NCBI GenBank assembly: GCA_047638815.1
Contig: JBLIMR010000001.1
Coordinates: forward strand, 186,001-250,000
Length of the DNA: 64,000 nt
Direction: 5' to 3'
Source of the DNA: JAJRRH01 sp047638815
Lineage (GTDB): Bacteria > Bacteroidota > Bacteroidia > Flavobacteriales_D > JABDKJ01
Below, piece by piece: positions 36,147-44,675 of the stretch. Each line of letters starts with the position of its first letter. Positions within the stretch are counted from its first letter, which is position 1. The notes beneath the pieces were generated by a model. The model was not told the origin of the DNA and made no database searches. It worked only from the letters and a program-made list of their open reading frames with translations. Made by a program: the position numbers and the translations under genes.

Positions 36147-37496
36147 ATGGCAAAACCTTCAAACGCAAAAGGAACAAGAGATTTTATTCCTTTACAGATG
36201 ACCAAAAGGTCATTTATTTTCGACACCATTAGAGATGTTTTCGTTCAGTATGGATATCAGTGTATTGAAACGCCTGCGGTTGAAAAATCTGAAACCTTAA
36301 CGGGTAAATATGGCGAAGAGGGTGATCGATTAATTTTCAAGATACTTGATTCAGGTGATTTCGCTAAAAAAGCAGATTTGAATGAGCCATCTAGTTTAAT
36401 AGCAAAGAAAATTTCTACACGTGCATTGAGGTATGATTTAACAGTCCCTTTTGCAAGATTTGTTACCCAGCATAAAGAAGAATTGGTTTTCCCATTTAAA
36501 CGATTTCAAATTCAGCCAGTATGGAGGGCAGATAGACCACAAAAGGGTAGGTATAGAGAGTTTTTTCAATGTGATGCGGATGTGGTAGGAAGTGATTCAT
36601 TGCTTTTTGAGATAGAGCAAATACAAATCTTAAATGGGGTCTTGTCAAAATTGGGAATTTCTCATATCGTTCATGTAAATAATAGAAAAATCCTTCAAGG
36701 AATTGCTGAGGTTTGTGGAGAGCCGGATAAGCTTGTTGATATTACAATAGCGCTTGATAAATTGGATAAAATAGGGATAGATGGGGTTAAAAAGGAGCTA
36801 ATTAATAGGGGGTTGAGTGATCAGGCGATGGTGAAAATAGAACCATTTTTCACATTGGATGGAAACTGGGATAATAAGGTTGAAAAATTAAATCAACTCT
36901 TAACCACATCTGAAATTGGTCTTAAAGGATTGGAGGAAATTAACTTTGTCTTTAGCAATGTAATCGAGACAGGCTTTGATGTAGATTCTATTAATTTTAA
37001 TATCACCCTAGCAAGAGGTTTGAGTTATTATACTGGAGCCATATTTGAGGTAACAACTGATGTGATTAAGATTGGAAGTATTTGTGGCGGTGGTCGTTAT
37101 GATAATTTAACAGAGCTTTTTGGTTTGTCTGGGAATTCGGGAGTAGGGATTTCTTTTGGGGCGGATCGAATCTACGATGTCATGGAAGAGGCTAGTTTAT
37201 GGCCAGAGACCTTATCAAATGGGACGGATTTATTAATAATAAATTTTGATGATAAATATTTGAGTAAATATTTATCAATACAAAAAATGTTAATCTCTAG
37301 TGGTTTCAGTTGCGAAATATATCCTGATGCGTTAAAAATGGGTAAACAAATGAAGTATGCAAACGACAAGAAAATTTCTTTTGTTGCCATGTTGGGTGAT
37401 GAGGAATTGTCGGAAAATAATATTTCCATTAAAAACATGTTTTCTGGCGAACAGAAAACAATCCCGTTGTCTGATTTAGTTAAGGAATTAAAATAA
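36147..37496 (+). CDS. hisS: Histidyl-tRNA synthetase
   Basis: This class II aminoacyl-tRNA synthetase has 449 residues. Visible are the N-terminal KGTRDFIP, motif 2 RFQIQPVWRADRPQKGRYRE with FQCDADVVG, the histidine A motif GLSYYTGAIFEV (about residues 291-302), motif 3 region ICGGGRYDNL, and a C-terminal anticodon-binding domain. It charges tRNA-His. It is a single-gene unit with its own promoter, unrelated in function to the flanking T9SS genes. Confidence 0.97.
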   Translation: MAKPSNAKGTRDFIPLQMTKRSFIFDTIRDVFVQYGYQCIETPAVEKSETLTGKYGEEGDRLIFKILDSGDFAKKADLNEPSSLIAKKISTRALRYDLTVPFARFVTQHKEELVFPFKRFQIQPVWRADRPQKGRYREFFQCDADVVGSDSLLFEIEQIQILNGVLSKLGISHIVHVNNRKILQGIAEVCGEPDKLVDITIALDKLDKIGIDGVKKELINRGLSDQAMVKIEPFFTLDGNWDNKVEKLNQLLTTSEIGLKGLEEINFVFSNVIETGFDVDSINFNITLARGLSYYTGAIFEVTTDVIKIGSICGGGRYDNLTELFGLSGNSGVGISFGADRIYDVMEEASLWPETLSNGTDLLIINFDDKYLSKYLSIQKMLISSGFSCEIYPDALKMGKQMKYANDKKISFVAMLGDEELSENNISIKNMFSGEQKTIPLSDLVKELK

Positions 37497-37683
37497 TTTG
37501 ATCTTAAATAAAGCAAGCTGTAATTTCTTTCCAATTTAGAAGTAATCTGAGGAAAAACTTCAGAAAATTATTACTCTTTTGCTAGGTGTAAACTTGTGAT
37601 CATCTCAACCTTTTTTATCTCATATCACTTATTGTCTTATGAGTATTAGTAGTCTCAATTTTTTGAAAAAATTAAACCATCGA

Positions 37684-37706
37684 ATTATCACTGATTAAGT
37701 GATAAT
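37684..37706 (+). other. Perfect inverted repeat, 9-base-pair stem
   Basis: ATTATCACT, loop GATTA, AGTGATAAT. It lies 188 bases after hisS, with no T tract directly after it, so it is not a standard terminator. It could be a protein-binding palindrome or part of an RNA. Confidence 0.5.
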
Positions 37707-37735
37707 ACGCCCTTAATTGGTTGATGAAATTTTTG

Positions 37736-37754
37736 CCAATTCGCTTGGTTTTTT
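37736..37754 (+). terminator. Weak candidate terminator downstream of hisS
   Basis: CCAA, loop TTCGC, TTGG, then a run of T. The stem has only four base pairs, so it is a weak candidate, but the T run follows immediately. It would end a hisS transcript about 240 bases after the stop codon. Confidence 0.35.
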
Positions 37755-38215
37755 TATTGCACCATTTCCCCTAATACGTTCATCGGGTTTTGTTTCTAAC
37801 TCGAGTAGAATTTAACATAATACGTTCCTCAGAGATGCTCTGTCTGTCAACTTGCAGAGCGGTAAATTACTGACCTTAATATTTTGCAGGCTCCTTAGTT
37901 GTGCATTTTTTTCGATGGCGCCTTGTGTTTTGTATCCTAGTCTTAATTCGCTAATTTAGTCGTTATCGTTTATGCGATAAAGAAACTTATGACCCTTCAA
38001 TACTTCCATAAAGAATTATTTAAAAATGGAGTTGGTTTTAATCGATGCAGAAAACTTGTTAAATTTTGCTACCTAATCTCGTCTTTATTTAGAATGAGAT
38101 GCTCGTTGTGAAGAGCGTAACATGTTTTAATTTATTACATCTTCTGTAGGTAGTATTTACACTTATTTCTATAGGGGTTAAAAAACAACAATTAGTAACT
38201 TAATTTTTTTTAATT

Positions 38216-39762
38216 ATGATCAAAAACAAAATTAATTTATGCTATGTTGCACTTTGCTTTTAAGCTTTAGTACATTCACGCAAAATGGAGATTGAGGCTC
38301 TGCGACACCGATTGGTGAGGGTACTTTCACTGATGCTGGAGTTCTGGCTGTAGGTGCTGGAATAGGCGGAGCTTCTAATGAGTGTTTCACAGGAGCAACT
38401 GAAACCGTTTGGTACGCTTATACAGCTTCAGCAACAAATACTGCAACCATAAGTTCAAGCATTGATTTGGATTTACCGGATACAAGGGTATCTGTTTACA
38501 CCAGCTGTACCGATTTAACATGTTTAGCATCTGATGATGATGGTGGAGAATTCGATTTCGAAATTTCTCTTGAGACAACTTCAGGAACTCCTGGTTGTAC
38601 TGATGATGCTTGTAACTTTAATCCTGATGCTGACGAAAATGATGGATCTTGTGTATTTGCTGATGGCTGTGACCAATGTGACGGTAATGGTGGTGTAACG
38701 GATAATCCTGAAGTAGGTGACGATTGTGATGATGGTGATGAAACAACAACGGACGATGTTTATGTTGATTGTGGAGAATGTCAAGGATCTGGTGATCCTG
38801 ATGACTGTACTGATGTAGATCCTTCAATGTGGGGAATGGGACCTTGGTTCGCAGTATCTCAAGGAACATTTGTAGCTGAATCTGGTAATGATGCAGTATT
38901 GGCTAAAGGTAACGGAGACTTAACTATTGAAGTTTTCACTTGTGAATGTGGTGTAAGTTCAATAGGTGTATACAACACGGTTGGAGCCGGAGCAAACCAA
39001 ATCGAAAGAATCATAGTTGGTGACTTGATTGCAGGTGAGACTTATTCTTACATTCTAAGTGGAGGAACTAACATCATGTCTAAAGTGAAAACTTATGCAG
39101 ATTCAAGATTAGAAGACTTCGATTGTAGTGTTGAACAAGCATTGATTGATCAAATTTATGCGCTTAGAGAGGAAACAATGTACAGCAACCCTGCTGTTCA
39201 AGTTACCGGATTTGCATTTAGATTTGAGAATGTTAGTACTGTTCAGGTTATAGAATTAGTAGATGCTACAGTTGATGGATTTTACCAACAACTAAGAACG
39301 ATTCCTGGAATTCAGGAAGGACATACATATAGTGTATCGGTAAGTCATAGAGTATTGCAAATTGCCAATAGTGAGGTTGCGAACTTGTGGAGTGACTATG
39401 GTACCGAGTGTACTGTTAGTGTAACTGATGGTGATGCGGTGATAAACGATGATGATAACAGTAGCTCTGCATTAGCTATTTCTTCACTTAATGTGACTGA
39501 AGATGCTATTCAGGCAGTTGTCTATCCAAATTCTGGAGACAATGTATTGGTAAACTTGAGTAATCTTAACGATTCGGATGCTAAGATGATAATCGAGGTT
39601 ATGGAGATCTTTGGCAAGCGTGTGTTCTCGGAACAATTCGGTATCAGTGGATCCGTTATGACGCAAGAGTTGAACTTCAACGCTAAGTTAGCAAGTGGAA
39701 TGTACTTAGTACATATTACAGCTAATGGTCAATCAGTAACTCAAAAACTGTCGATCAAGTAA
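38216..39762 (+). pseudogene. T9SS type A cargo protein gene with a frameshift and an internal TGA
   Basis: ATG at 38216 opens a signal peptide (MIKNKINLCYVALCF) that hits TAA at 38261. Adding one base in the TTTT run at 38258-38261 restores LSFSTFTQNGD and the long downstream frame. That frame then meets TGA at 38293 where relatives carry the Cys of a C-x-x-A-x-P-I block. From 38296 it is open to 39762: a beta domain (ETVWYAYTAS), an Asp/Cys-rich segment (CTDDACNFNPDADENDG), and a type A T9SS sorting domain (VVYPNSGD ... GMYLVHI ... QKLSIK). It is either a recent pseudogene or carries sequencing errors. Downstream codons look intact. Confidence 0.75.
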
Positions 39763-39784
39763 GGTTGATTGAATAAATAAAACC

Positions 39785-39820
39785 AAAGGGTTCTATCATT
39801 TGTGATAGGGCCCTTTTTTT
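39785..39820 (+). terminator. Strong rho-independent terminator
   Basis: AAAGGGTTCTATCA, loop TTTG, TGATAGGGCCCTTT, then more T: a 14-base-pair stem with two G-T pairs. It lies 22 bases after the T9SS cargo reading frame, which implies that the gene was, or still is, expressed. Confidence 0.92.
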
Positions 39821-39833
39821 ATTTTCAAAAAGC

Positions 39834-39841
39834 TAGATTTG
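39834..39841 (+). promoter_or_regulatory. -7 element of the methyltransferase gene
   Basis: TAGATTTG matches TAnnTTTG, 31 bases before the ATG at 39873 and just after the preceding terminator. Confidence 0.55.
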
Positions 39842-39872
39842 CAGTCCATTAAATAAAAGCGGTTACCTTATT

Positions 39873-40604
39873 ATGACAAAGCCATGGTTTGAAAGTTGGT
39901 TTGACTCCCCATACTATCATATATTATATGCCAATAGAGATTATAATGAAGCGGAAGCTTTTATTATAAATTTGATTGAATTTCTTGATCCAAAGAATGA
40001 TTCAAGTGTCTTAGATCTTGGATGTGGTAAAGGAAGACATTCGATATTCCTTAGTAACCTGGGACTTAACGTTACAGGAATTGATTTGTCACAAAACAGT
40101 ATTGATAGTCTGAAATCTCGTAATTCCAATAGACTTCGTTTCGAACGATGGGATATGAGAAATCCATACAAGGAAAGTCATTTTGATTTTGTCTTTAATT
40201 TGTTTACCAGTTTTGGATATTTTGAGAATGAAAGCGAAAATATTGATGTGCTGAGAGCAGTAAATTTCAATCTAAAAGATAATGGTGTTCTGGTTTTAGA
40301 TTATTTAAATGCATTCGTTGTTAGAAAGAACATCAATAACCGAGAGGTGATCAGTAGGAATAATATTGAATTTAATATTTCCAAAAGAGAGGGGATGGGC
40401 GCTGTGTTGAAAAAGATATCTTTCAAAGATGATGGTCAGGAATATTCTTACGAAGAAAGAGTTCAGTTGATTGACAAAAAGAGTTTTTTAAAATTATTTG
40501 ACAAGTCTAATTTTAAGGTAGAGCATGTTTTTGGAGATTATACTCTTAGTGAATTCGATGAAGAAAATTCTCCAAGATTGATATTTGTAGTTTCGAAGAA
40601 ATAG
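39873..40604 (+). CDS. Class I SAM-dependent methyltransferase
   Basis: This 243-residue cytosolic protein carries the Rossmann SAM loop VLDLGCGKGRHSIFLS (about residues 46-61), an acidic residue after strand 2 (VTGIDLSQNSI), RWDMRNPY for the adenine side and FTSFGYF downstream. The pattern is the UbiE/TehB-like Methyltransf_25/11 type. The substrate is not evident from motifs or neighbours. It stands alone with its own promoter and converges on mazG with a 4-base gap. Confidence 0.85.
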   Translation: MTKPWFESWFDSPYYHILYANRDYNEAEAFIINLIEFLDPKNDSSVLDLGCGKGRHSIFLSNLGLNVTGIDLSQNSIDSLKSRNSNRLRFERWDMRNPYKESHFDFVFNLFTSFGYFENESENIDVLRAVNFNLKDNGVLVLDYLNAFVVRKNINNREVISRNNIEFNISKREGMGAVLKKISFKDDGQEYSYEERVQLIDKKSFLKLFDKSNFKVEHVFGDYTLSEFDEENSPRLIFVVSKK

Positions 40605-40608
40605 TAAT

Positions 40609-41388
40609 TTATTGTTTCTTGGCTTTGTTCCAATAGACATCAAGTTCTGCTAAATTCATATCCGACATTGACAAGCCTTCACCTTCAATTTCTGTTTCCA
40701 TAAATTGAAATCTTTTTATAAATTTCCTATTGGTTTTTTCAAGTGCGTCATCTGGGTTAATGTCTAGAAATCTTGCATAATTGATCAATGAAAAAAGGAC
40801 ATCGCCAAACTCATCTTCTATCCTATCCGTTTTATTTATTACCTCATATTTAAGTTCCCTGATCTCTTCCTCAACCTTTTCCCAAACTTGATCAATATGA
40901 TCCCAGTCAAACCCAATACCCTTTACCTTATCTTGAATTCTTGAGGCTTTCACTAAAGACGGAAGAGATATAGGGACGCCTGATAGAACGGACTTGTTTC
41001 CTTCTTTTAGTTTTAGTTTTTCCCAATTGGCTTTCACCTCTTCTTCATCTTGAACTTCAACATCCCCATAAATATGAGGGTGTCTATTAATAAGTTTTTC
41101 TGCGATTGAATCCAGCACATCTTTCATGTCGAACGAATTTTTCTCTTCAGCTATTTTAGCATAAAAGACTAAATGCAACATTACATCTCCCAGTTCTTTT
41201 TTTATTTCAGGGAGATCTGCATCAATGATGGCATCACTCAATTCATATAATTCTTCAATACTGAGATGTCTCAAACTTTCCATGGTTTGCTTTTTGTCCC
41301 AAGGACATTTTTCTCGTAACTCATCCATGATGTCCAACAATCTTCCGAAGGCTTCCATTTTTTCTTGTCGACTATGTGCTGCTTTCAT
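40609..41388 (-). CDS. mazG: MazG, nucleoside triphosphate pyrophosphohydrolase
   Basis: The 259-residue protein has the two-domain all-alpha NTP pyrophosphohydrolase layout of full-length MazG. CPWDKKQTMESLRHLSIEE (about residues 24-42) is followed by the metal-binding E-x-x-E / E-x-x-D pattern in IKKELGDVMLHLVFYAKI. A second repeat shows VEEEIRELKYE and DEFGDVLFSLINYARF. It hydrolyses (d)NTPs to monophosphates, a house-cleaning role. Its -7 element sits only 5 bases from the ATG. Confidence 0.95.
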   Translation of the reverse strand: MKAAHSRQEKMEAFGRLLDIMDELREKCPWDKKQTMESLRHLSIEELYELSDAIIDADLPEIKKELGDVMLHLVFYAKIAEEKNSFDMKDVLDSIAEKLINRHPHIYGDVEVQDEEEVKANWEKLKLKEGNKSVLSGVPISLPSLVKASRIQDKVKGIGFDWDHIDQVWEKVEEEIRELKYEVINKTDRIEDEFGDVLFSLINYARFLDINPDDALEKTNRKFIKRFQFMETEIEGEGLSMSDMNLAELDVYWNKAKKQ

Positions 41389-41393
41389 TGAAT

Positions 41394-41401
41394 CAAATGT
41401 A
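41394..41401 (-). promoter_or_regulatory. -7 element of mazG
   Basis: The minus strand reads TACATTTG, matching TAnnTTTG, 5 bases upstream of the mazG ATG. The mRNA leader must be very short or absent. Confidence 0.55.
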
Positions 41402-41438
41402 AAATAGAATTGTGGAAATAGAAACTTTAATTTTGTCG

Positions 41439-41446
41439 TATTTTTG
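41439..41446 (+). promoter_or_regulatory. -7 element of the acyloxyacyl hydrolase-like gene
   Basis: TATTTTTG matches TAnnTTTG, 62 bases upstream of ATG 41509 and divergent from the mazG promoter. Confidence 0.45.
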
Positions 41447-41508
41447 AAAGGTCAATAAAATTAACATTGCAGAGATTACGAGTAAAAGATATTATACCTA
41501 GTGCACCC

Positions 41509-42573
41509 ATGATCATACGAATCAAGGTGATTTTGATTTTGATTTTCGGATCATATGGTGCATTTGGACAAGGAAATACTTACATCGGATTAAGGAGTTC
41601 TGTTGGACATCTATTGCCACATAGCCCCAGCATGAGACATCTTAGACAGGGACGTTCATTGTCTTTTGAAGCTAGTTATTTTGAAGAATCGAATGGAAAA
41701 AAACCTTGGCATGGAAAGTTGAACAATCCAAGACAGGGTGTTGCAGTATACTATCTAGATTCGGGTAATGAGAAGCATATTGGGTCGATCACTTCTGTGT
41801 ATGGTTTTATGGACTTCCCTATATTTAAGAGCAAAAAAATAAGTAATTACTTTAAGTTTGGTTCAGGCATTTCTTACGTTGAGAAAAGTTTCGATCGTTT
41901 TGAAAATTATCAAAATTTGGCTATCGGCTCTTCCTTAAACCTTGGATTTGTCTTTGCGAATTATTTCGAAGTATCTACCGGTAATTTTAATGTCTGTGTC
42001 GGATTATCGCTGATGCACGCATCGAGTGGTGCATTTACTTTACCAAATTTGGGGGTCAACTTTGGGGCCTTTGATTTTCGACTTTCGTATCTTTTAAACA
42101 GTTCTGATGAAAGAGTACTGGATCATGAAATCACGGTAAACAAAAAATGGAATTTTGACTTGACTTTTAGTTCGGGACCCAGAGCTGTTAATGCAGTGGA
42201 TAAGAAAAAATATTTCATACATACCTTGCAAATGGATGTATCAAGAAACCTATCATCATTATTGTCATTAACAGGTGGATTGGATGTCTTTCACAATACT
42301 GCAATTGTCAAATTGGATGGCTCACTCACAGGCAAGAAAGAATTAATTCAATTGGGAGCCAAACTTGGTGGAAGCCTGAATATGGATGATGTTTCTCTAT
42401 TTCTGCAAATGGGAAACTATGTATTAAACGAATCTAATTTTTATGGTAGCCTTTATAGTCGATTTGGCGGGCGATACTTATATAACGATAGATACATTTT
42501 AAACTTTGGTTTAAAAACACATGGGGCCAAAGCCGATAATTTTGAATTGGGAATAGGCTACAGAATATTATGA
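41509..42573 (+). CDS. Acyloxyacyl hydrolase / lipid A deacylase (PagL-like) outer-membrane protein
   Basis: The protein has 354 residues from ATG 41509, which places a clean signal peptide (about 1-20, ending GAFGQ) at the N-terminus; an upstream TTG at 41467 would bury it. The LSLMHASSGAFTLPNLGVNF segment resembles the catalytic His-x-Ser block of PagL-type lipid A 3-O-deacylases as seen in Bacteroidota. The rest is beta-strand rich, consistent with a barrel. It may remodel lipid A in the outer membrane. The gene overlaps the next by 4 bases, suggesting coupled expression. The family call is moderate because the Asn after the Ser is replaced. Confidence 0.75.
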   Translation: MIIRIKVILILIFGSYGAFGQGNTYIGLRSSVGHLLPHSPSMRHLRQGRSLSFEASYFEESNGKKPWHGKLNNPRQGVAVYYLDSGNEKHIGSITSVYGFMDFPIFKSKKISNYFKFGSGISYVEKSFDRFENYQNLAIGSSLNLGFVFANYFEVSTGNFNVCVGLSLMHASSGAFTLPNLGVNFGAFDFRLSYLLNSSDERVLDHEITVNKKWNFDLTFSSGPRAVNAVDKKKYFIHTLQMDVSRNLSSLLSLTGGLDVFHNTAIVKLDGSLTGKKELIQLGAKLGGSLNMDDVSLFLQMGNYVLNESNFYGSLYSRFGGRYLYNDRYILNFGLKTHGAKADNFELGIGYRIL

Positions 42574-43304
42574 GATTACTTTTGTTATTAATAGCGGTTT
42601 TTATGACTTTTACTTCTTGTAAAAAAGCACAGGAGCGTGGCTGTTGGAAGGCAAAAGGTGATACTGTGTCTGAAGAGCGAATGCTTGATACGTTTGATAA
42701 AATTGAACTCTATGATGGAATTGACTATAGATTTATTCAGGATTCATTAGATTTTGTTGTCATAGAAACGGGTGAAAATTTAATCAATTTTATAAAGACT
42801 GAAGTTGAATCTGGCACTTTGAAAATAAACGATGAAAACAATTGTTCTTGGTTAAGAAAATTACCCGCTAAGACTTTCATTGAAATTCATTTTACGCAAA
42901 TAAATGAGGTTTACAACAGTAGTTTTGGGAAAATTGATGGTTCAATAATTATGGAGTCGGGATTTTTTTACTGGGATAATTGGGAAGGATCAACGCAGAT
43001 TGCTTTGAACTTAAACTTAGATTCTGCACAATTCGCTTTGCATACTGGAGCACCAACATTTATAGGAAGCGGTTCAGTGGACCTTCTATTCTTATTCACT
43101 TCTGGAGCTTGCTATATTGACGCCACCGATTTAGTAGCTCAAAGTGGTCAAGCTCATAATGCTGGAATAGGAAATATCCGTGTTCATGTTGAGGGTGATT
43201 GGTTAAATTGTGTGGTCGAAAGTTATGGAAATGTGTATTATACTGGATCAATCGGCTCACTGACAACAGAGATCAGGGGAGAAGGTGAAGTGATTCAATA
43301 TTAG
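42570..43304 (+). CDS. DUF2807 (head GIN domain) lipoprotein
   Basis: The 244-residue protein has a lipoprotein signal with lipobox FTSC (Cys17). The remainder resembles the DUF2807 beta-helix family: FDKIELYDGIDYRFIQD at the start, then short hydrophobic strands with G-x-G turns (GSGSVDLLF, GIGNIRVHVEGDWLNCVVESYGNV split over turns) and GEGEVIQY at the end. It is predicted at the outer-membrane periplasmic or outer face; the role is unknown in the family. It starts inside the stop of the deacylase-like gene. Confidence 0.82.
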   Translation: MRLLLLLIAVFMTFTSCKKAQERGCWKAKGDTVSEERMLDTFDKIELYDGIDYRFIQDSLDFVVIETGENLINFIKTEVESGTLKINDENNCSWLRKLPAKTFIEIHFTQINEVYNSSFGKIDGSIIMESGFFYWDNWEGSTQIALNLNLDSAQFALHTGAPTFIGSGSVDLLFLFTSGACYIDATDLVAQSGQAHNAGIGNIRVHVEGDWLNCVVESYGNVYYTGSIGSLTTEIRGEGEVIQY

Positions 43305-43334
43305 CTATCTTTACACCATCAAAACGGAATTGTC

Positions 43335-43520
43335 ATGAAATTAGTTCTTCTAACCATTGGTCTTTTAGGCATTGCATTTGCTGGAATTGCGATAAAGATA
43401 CTAGTTAAAAAAGATGGAGAATTTGCTGGAACTTGTGCCAGTAATAATCCACTTGTGGGTAATAAAGATGGATCCTGTTCAGTATGTGGTGCTCGACCGG
43501 AAGAAAGGTGCAAAAGTTGA
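43335..43520 (+). CDS. Small Cys-rich membrane protein (61 residues)
   Basis: One N-terminal membrane helix (about residues 3-23, LVLLTIGLLGIAFAGIAIKI) is followed by a short soluble tail with TCASNNPLVG and CSVCGARPEERC, giving four Cys including a CxxC pair. I recognise this as a small membrane or secreted protein widespread in Bacteroidota, often near apbE. The function is unknown; a redox or metal role is inference from the Cys set. It ends right where convergent apbE ends. Confidence 0.75.
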   Translation: MKLVLLTIGLLGIAFAGIAIKILVKKDGEFAGTCASNNPLVGNKDGSCSVCGARPEERCKS

Positions 43521-44576
43521 TTAGAGTGCTTTGACTTCAAAGTTTTCACTATTGTAATACTTCAAGTTTCCGTTTTCTTCAAATATTAGAAAAACGCCAA
43601 TTCCTAGATCTTCATTTTGGATTAAAAATTTTATCGTCTCATCCTTGCCCATGACTAGGAACGCTGTGGCATAGGCATCTGCCATACTGCATGATTTCAT
43701 TTTCACTGTTACGCTTAACAAATTATGATCCACTGGACGTCTAGTGATAGGATTTATCGCATGAGAATATTTCTTCCCGTCTTTCTCAATAAACTTTCTG
43801 TAACTTCCTGAGGTTGCTAGGGATTCGTTTTTCACCATGACGATATGCTCATATGTTCTAGGCCCACCTTGTGGTCGATCTATTCCTACGGTCCAAAAAT
43901 TTCCTTGTGTATTTTTCCCCTTAGCCGTTAATTCACCACCAACTTCGATATAATAGTTTTCGATATTTTTCTCGTCCATAAAACGTGCGAGTTCATCTAC
44001 CGTGTATCCTTGAGCGATCGCATTGAAATCTAAAGCCGTATTCGCCCGTTTGTTCAGTAAAAGCCCATAGCTATTCGTAGTTGAGAGGAATACTAAGGAA
44101 TCTTTAAAAGAGAACAAATTCTCATCATCGAGAATGTTAGTTAACGACTGCCCATCATCAAGTTTATTTTTGTCTTTTGCACCAAAACCATAGGCATTTA
44201 TCAATTTTAAAATGGATGGATCGAAAATTCCAATGGTTTTTTTGTATACTGATTTAGCATCAGTGAAAACATTCTTGAAATAGTCATTTGGATCTGAAAT
44301 GATGATTGAAGACAATGTGTCATTATTCAATTTATTAATTTCTGAGTTTGGAACCCATAAGGACATAGATTGATCAATATCTTTAAATATTGTTCCTATC
44401 TCTGAGGTATAATCTAATGCATCGTCACTATGATATTTTATAGTAAATGTGGTTCCCTGCTCTTTTCCAGTGATTGTAACTAGATCTTTTTTAAGAATAT
44501 TATTCTGTTCTGTAGAGGCATTACACGATATGAGTAAAACAGCTAAACAGGTAAGTGAAGTTATGATTTTCAGCAA
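43521..44576 (-). CDS. apbE: ApbE-type FAD:protein FMN transferase (lipoprotein)
   Basis: ApbE attaches FMN covalently to threonine in target flavoproteins such as NqrB/NqrC or RnfG, in the periplasm. The 351-residue form starts at TTG 44576 and has a lipobox LLISC (about residue 17); a longer frame to 44675 runs upstream through the promoter and lacks a proper signal. Visible motifs are GTTFTIKY, DQSMSLWVPNSEI, ALDFNAIAQGYTVD, GGELTAKG, SGSYR and HAINPITRRPV plus MADAYATAFLVMG near the end. It is divergent from marR. Confidence 0.93.
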   Translation of the reverse strand: MLKIITSLTCLAVLLISCNASTEQNNILKKDLVTITGKEQGTTFTIKYHSDDALDYTSEIGTIFKDIDQSMSLWVPNSEINKLNNDTLSSIIISDPNDYFKNVFTDAKSVYKKTIGIFDPSILKLINAYGFGAKDKNKLDDGQSLTNILDDENLFSFKDSLVFLSTTNSYGLLLNKRANTALDFNAIAQGYTVDELARFMDEKNIENYYIEVGGELTAKGKNTQGNFWTVGIDRPQGGPRTYEHIVMVKNESLATSGSYRKFIEKDGKKYSHAINPITRRPVDHNLLSVTVKMKSCSMADAYATAFLVMGKDETIKFLIQNEDLGIGVFLIFEENGNLKYYNSENFEVKAL

Positions 44577-44589
44577 ATTGTCTTTTTTG

Positions 44590-44597
44590 CAAAAGTA
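44590..44597 (-). promoter_or_regulatory. -7 element of apbE
   Basis: The minus strand reads TACTTTTG, matching TAnnTTTG, 13 bases upstream of the chosen TTG start. Its first bases overlap the palindrome at 44596-44607. Confidence 0.55.
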
Positions 44598-44607
44598 ACA
44601 CGTGTTA
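44596..44607. promoter_or_regulatory. Perfect 12-base palindrome, candidate operator
   Basis: TAACACGTGTTA is self-complementary and overlaps the apbE -7 element by two bases. The divergent neighbour encodes a MarR-family repressor, whose dimers bind such palindromes, so this is a good candidate for its site on apbE. The assignment is inference from position and symmetry. Confidence 0.5.
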
Positions 44608-44675
44608 GGATATCTTTTGCTAGAACAATTGACTTTCTGTATTTTTACTGCAATTAAAATTAACGTTGCCAACAA

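Larger units (their letters stand above)
37497..38215. other. Gene-free stretch of about 720 bases with several hairpins
   Basis: No ORF longer than about 20 codons with a plausible start was found on either strand. Notable elements are a perfect 9-base-pair hairpin (37684-37706), a CCAA/TTGG hairpin followed by a T tract (37736-37754), a 6-base-pair hairpin (37837-37860), and TAATACGTTC at 37772 and again at 37818. This could be a long leader, an RNA gene or eroded coding sequence. No known RNA family was recognised. Confidence 0.6.

Noticed and set aside
38293..38295. Selenocysteine codon in place of Cys
   Set aside because: The same gene also has a frameshift 30 bases upstream, and no obvious strong hairpin follows the TGA. 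Mutation or sequencing error is simpler.
43521..44675. Longer ApbE frame starting at 44675
   Set aside because: It runs through the -7 element and the palindrome, and moves the lipobox about 50 residues in; TTG at 44576 gives a normal lipoprotein signal.
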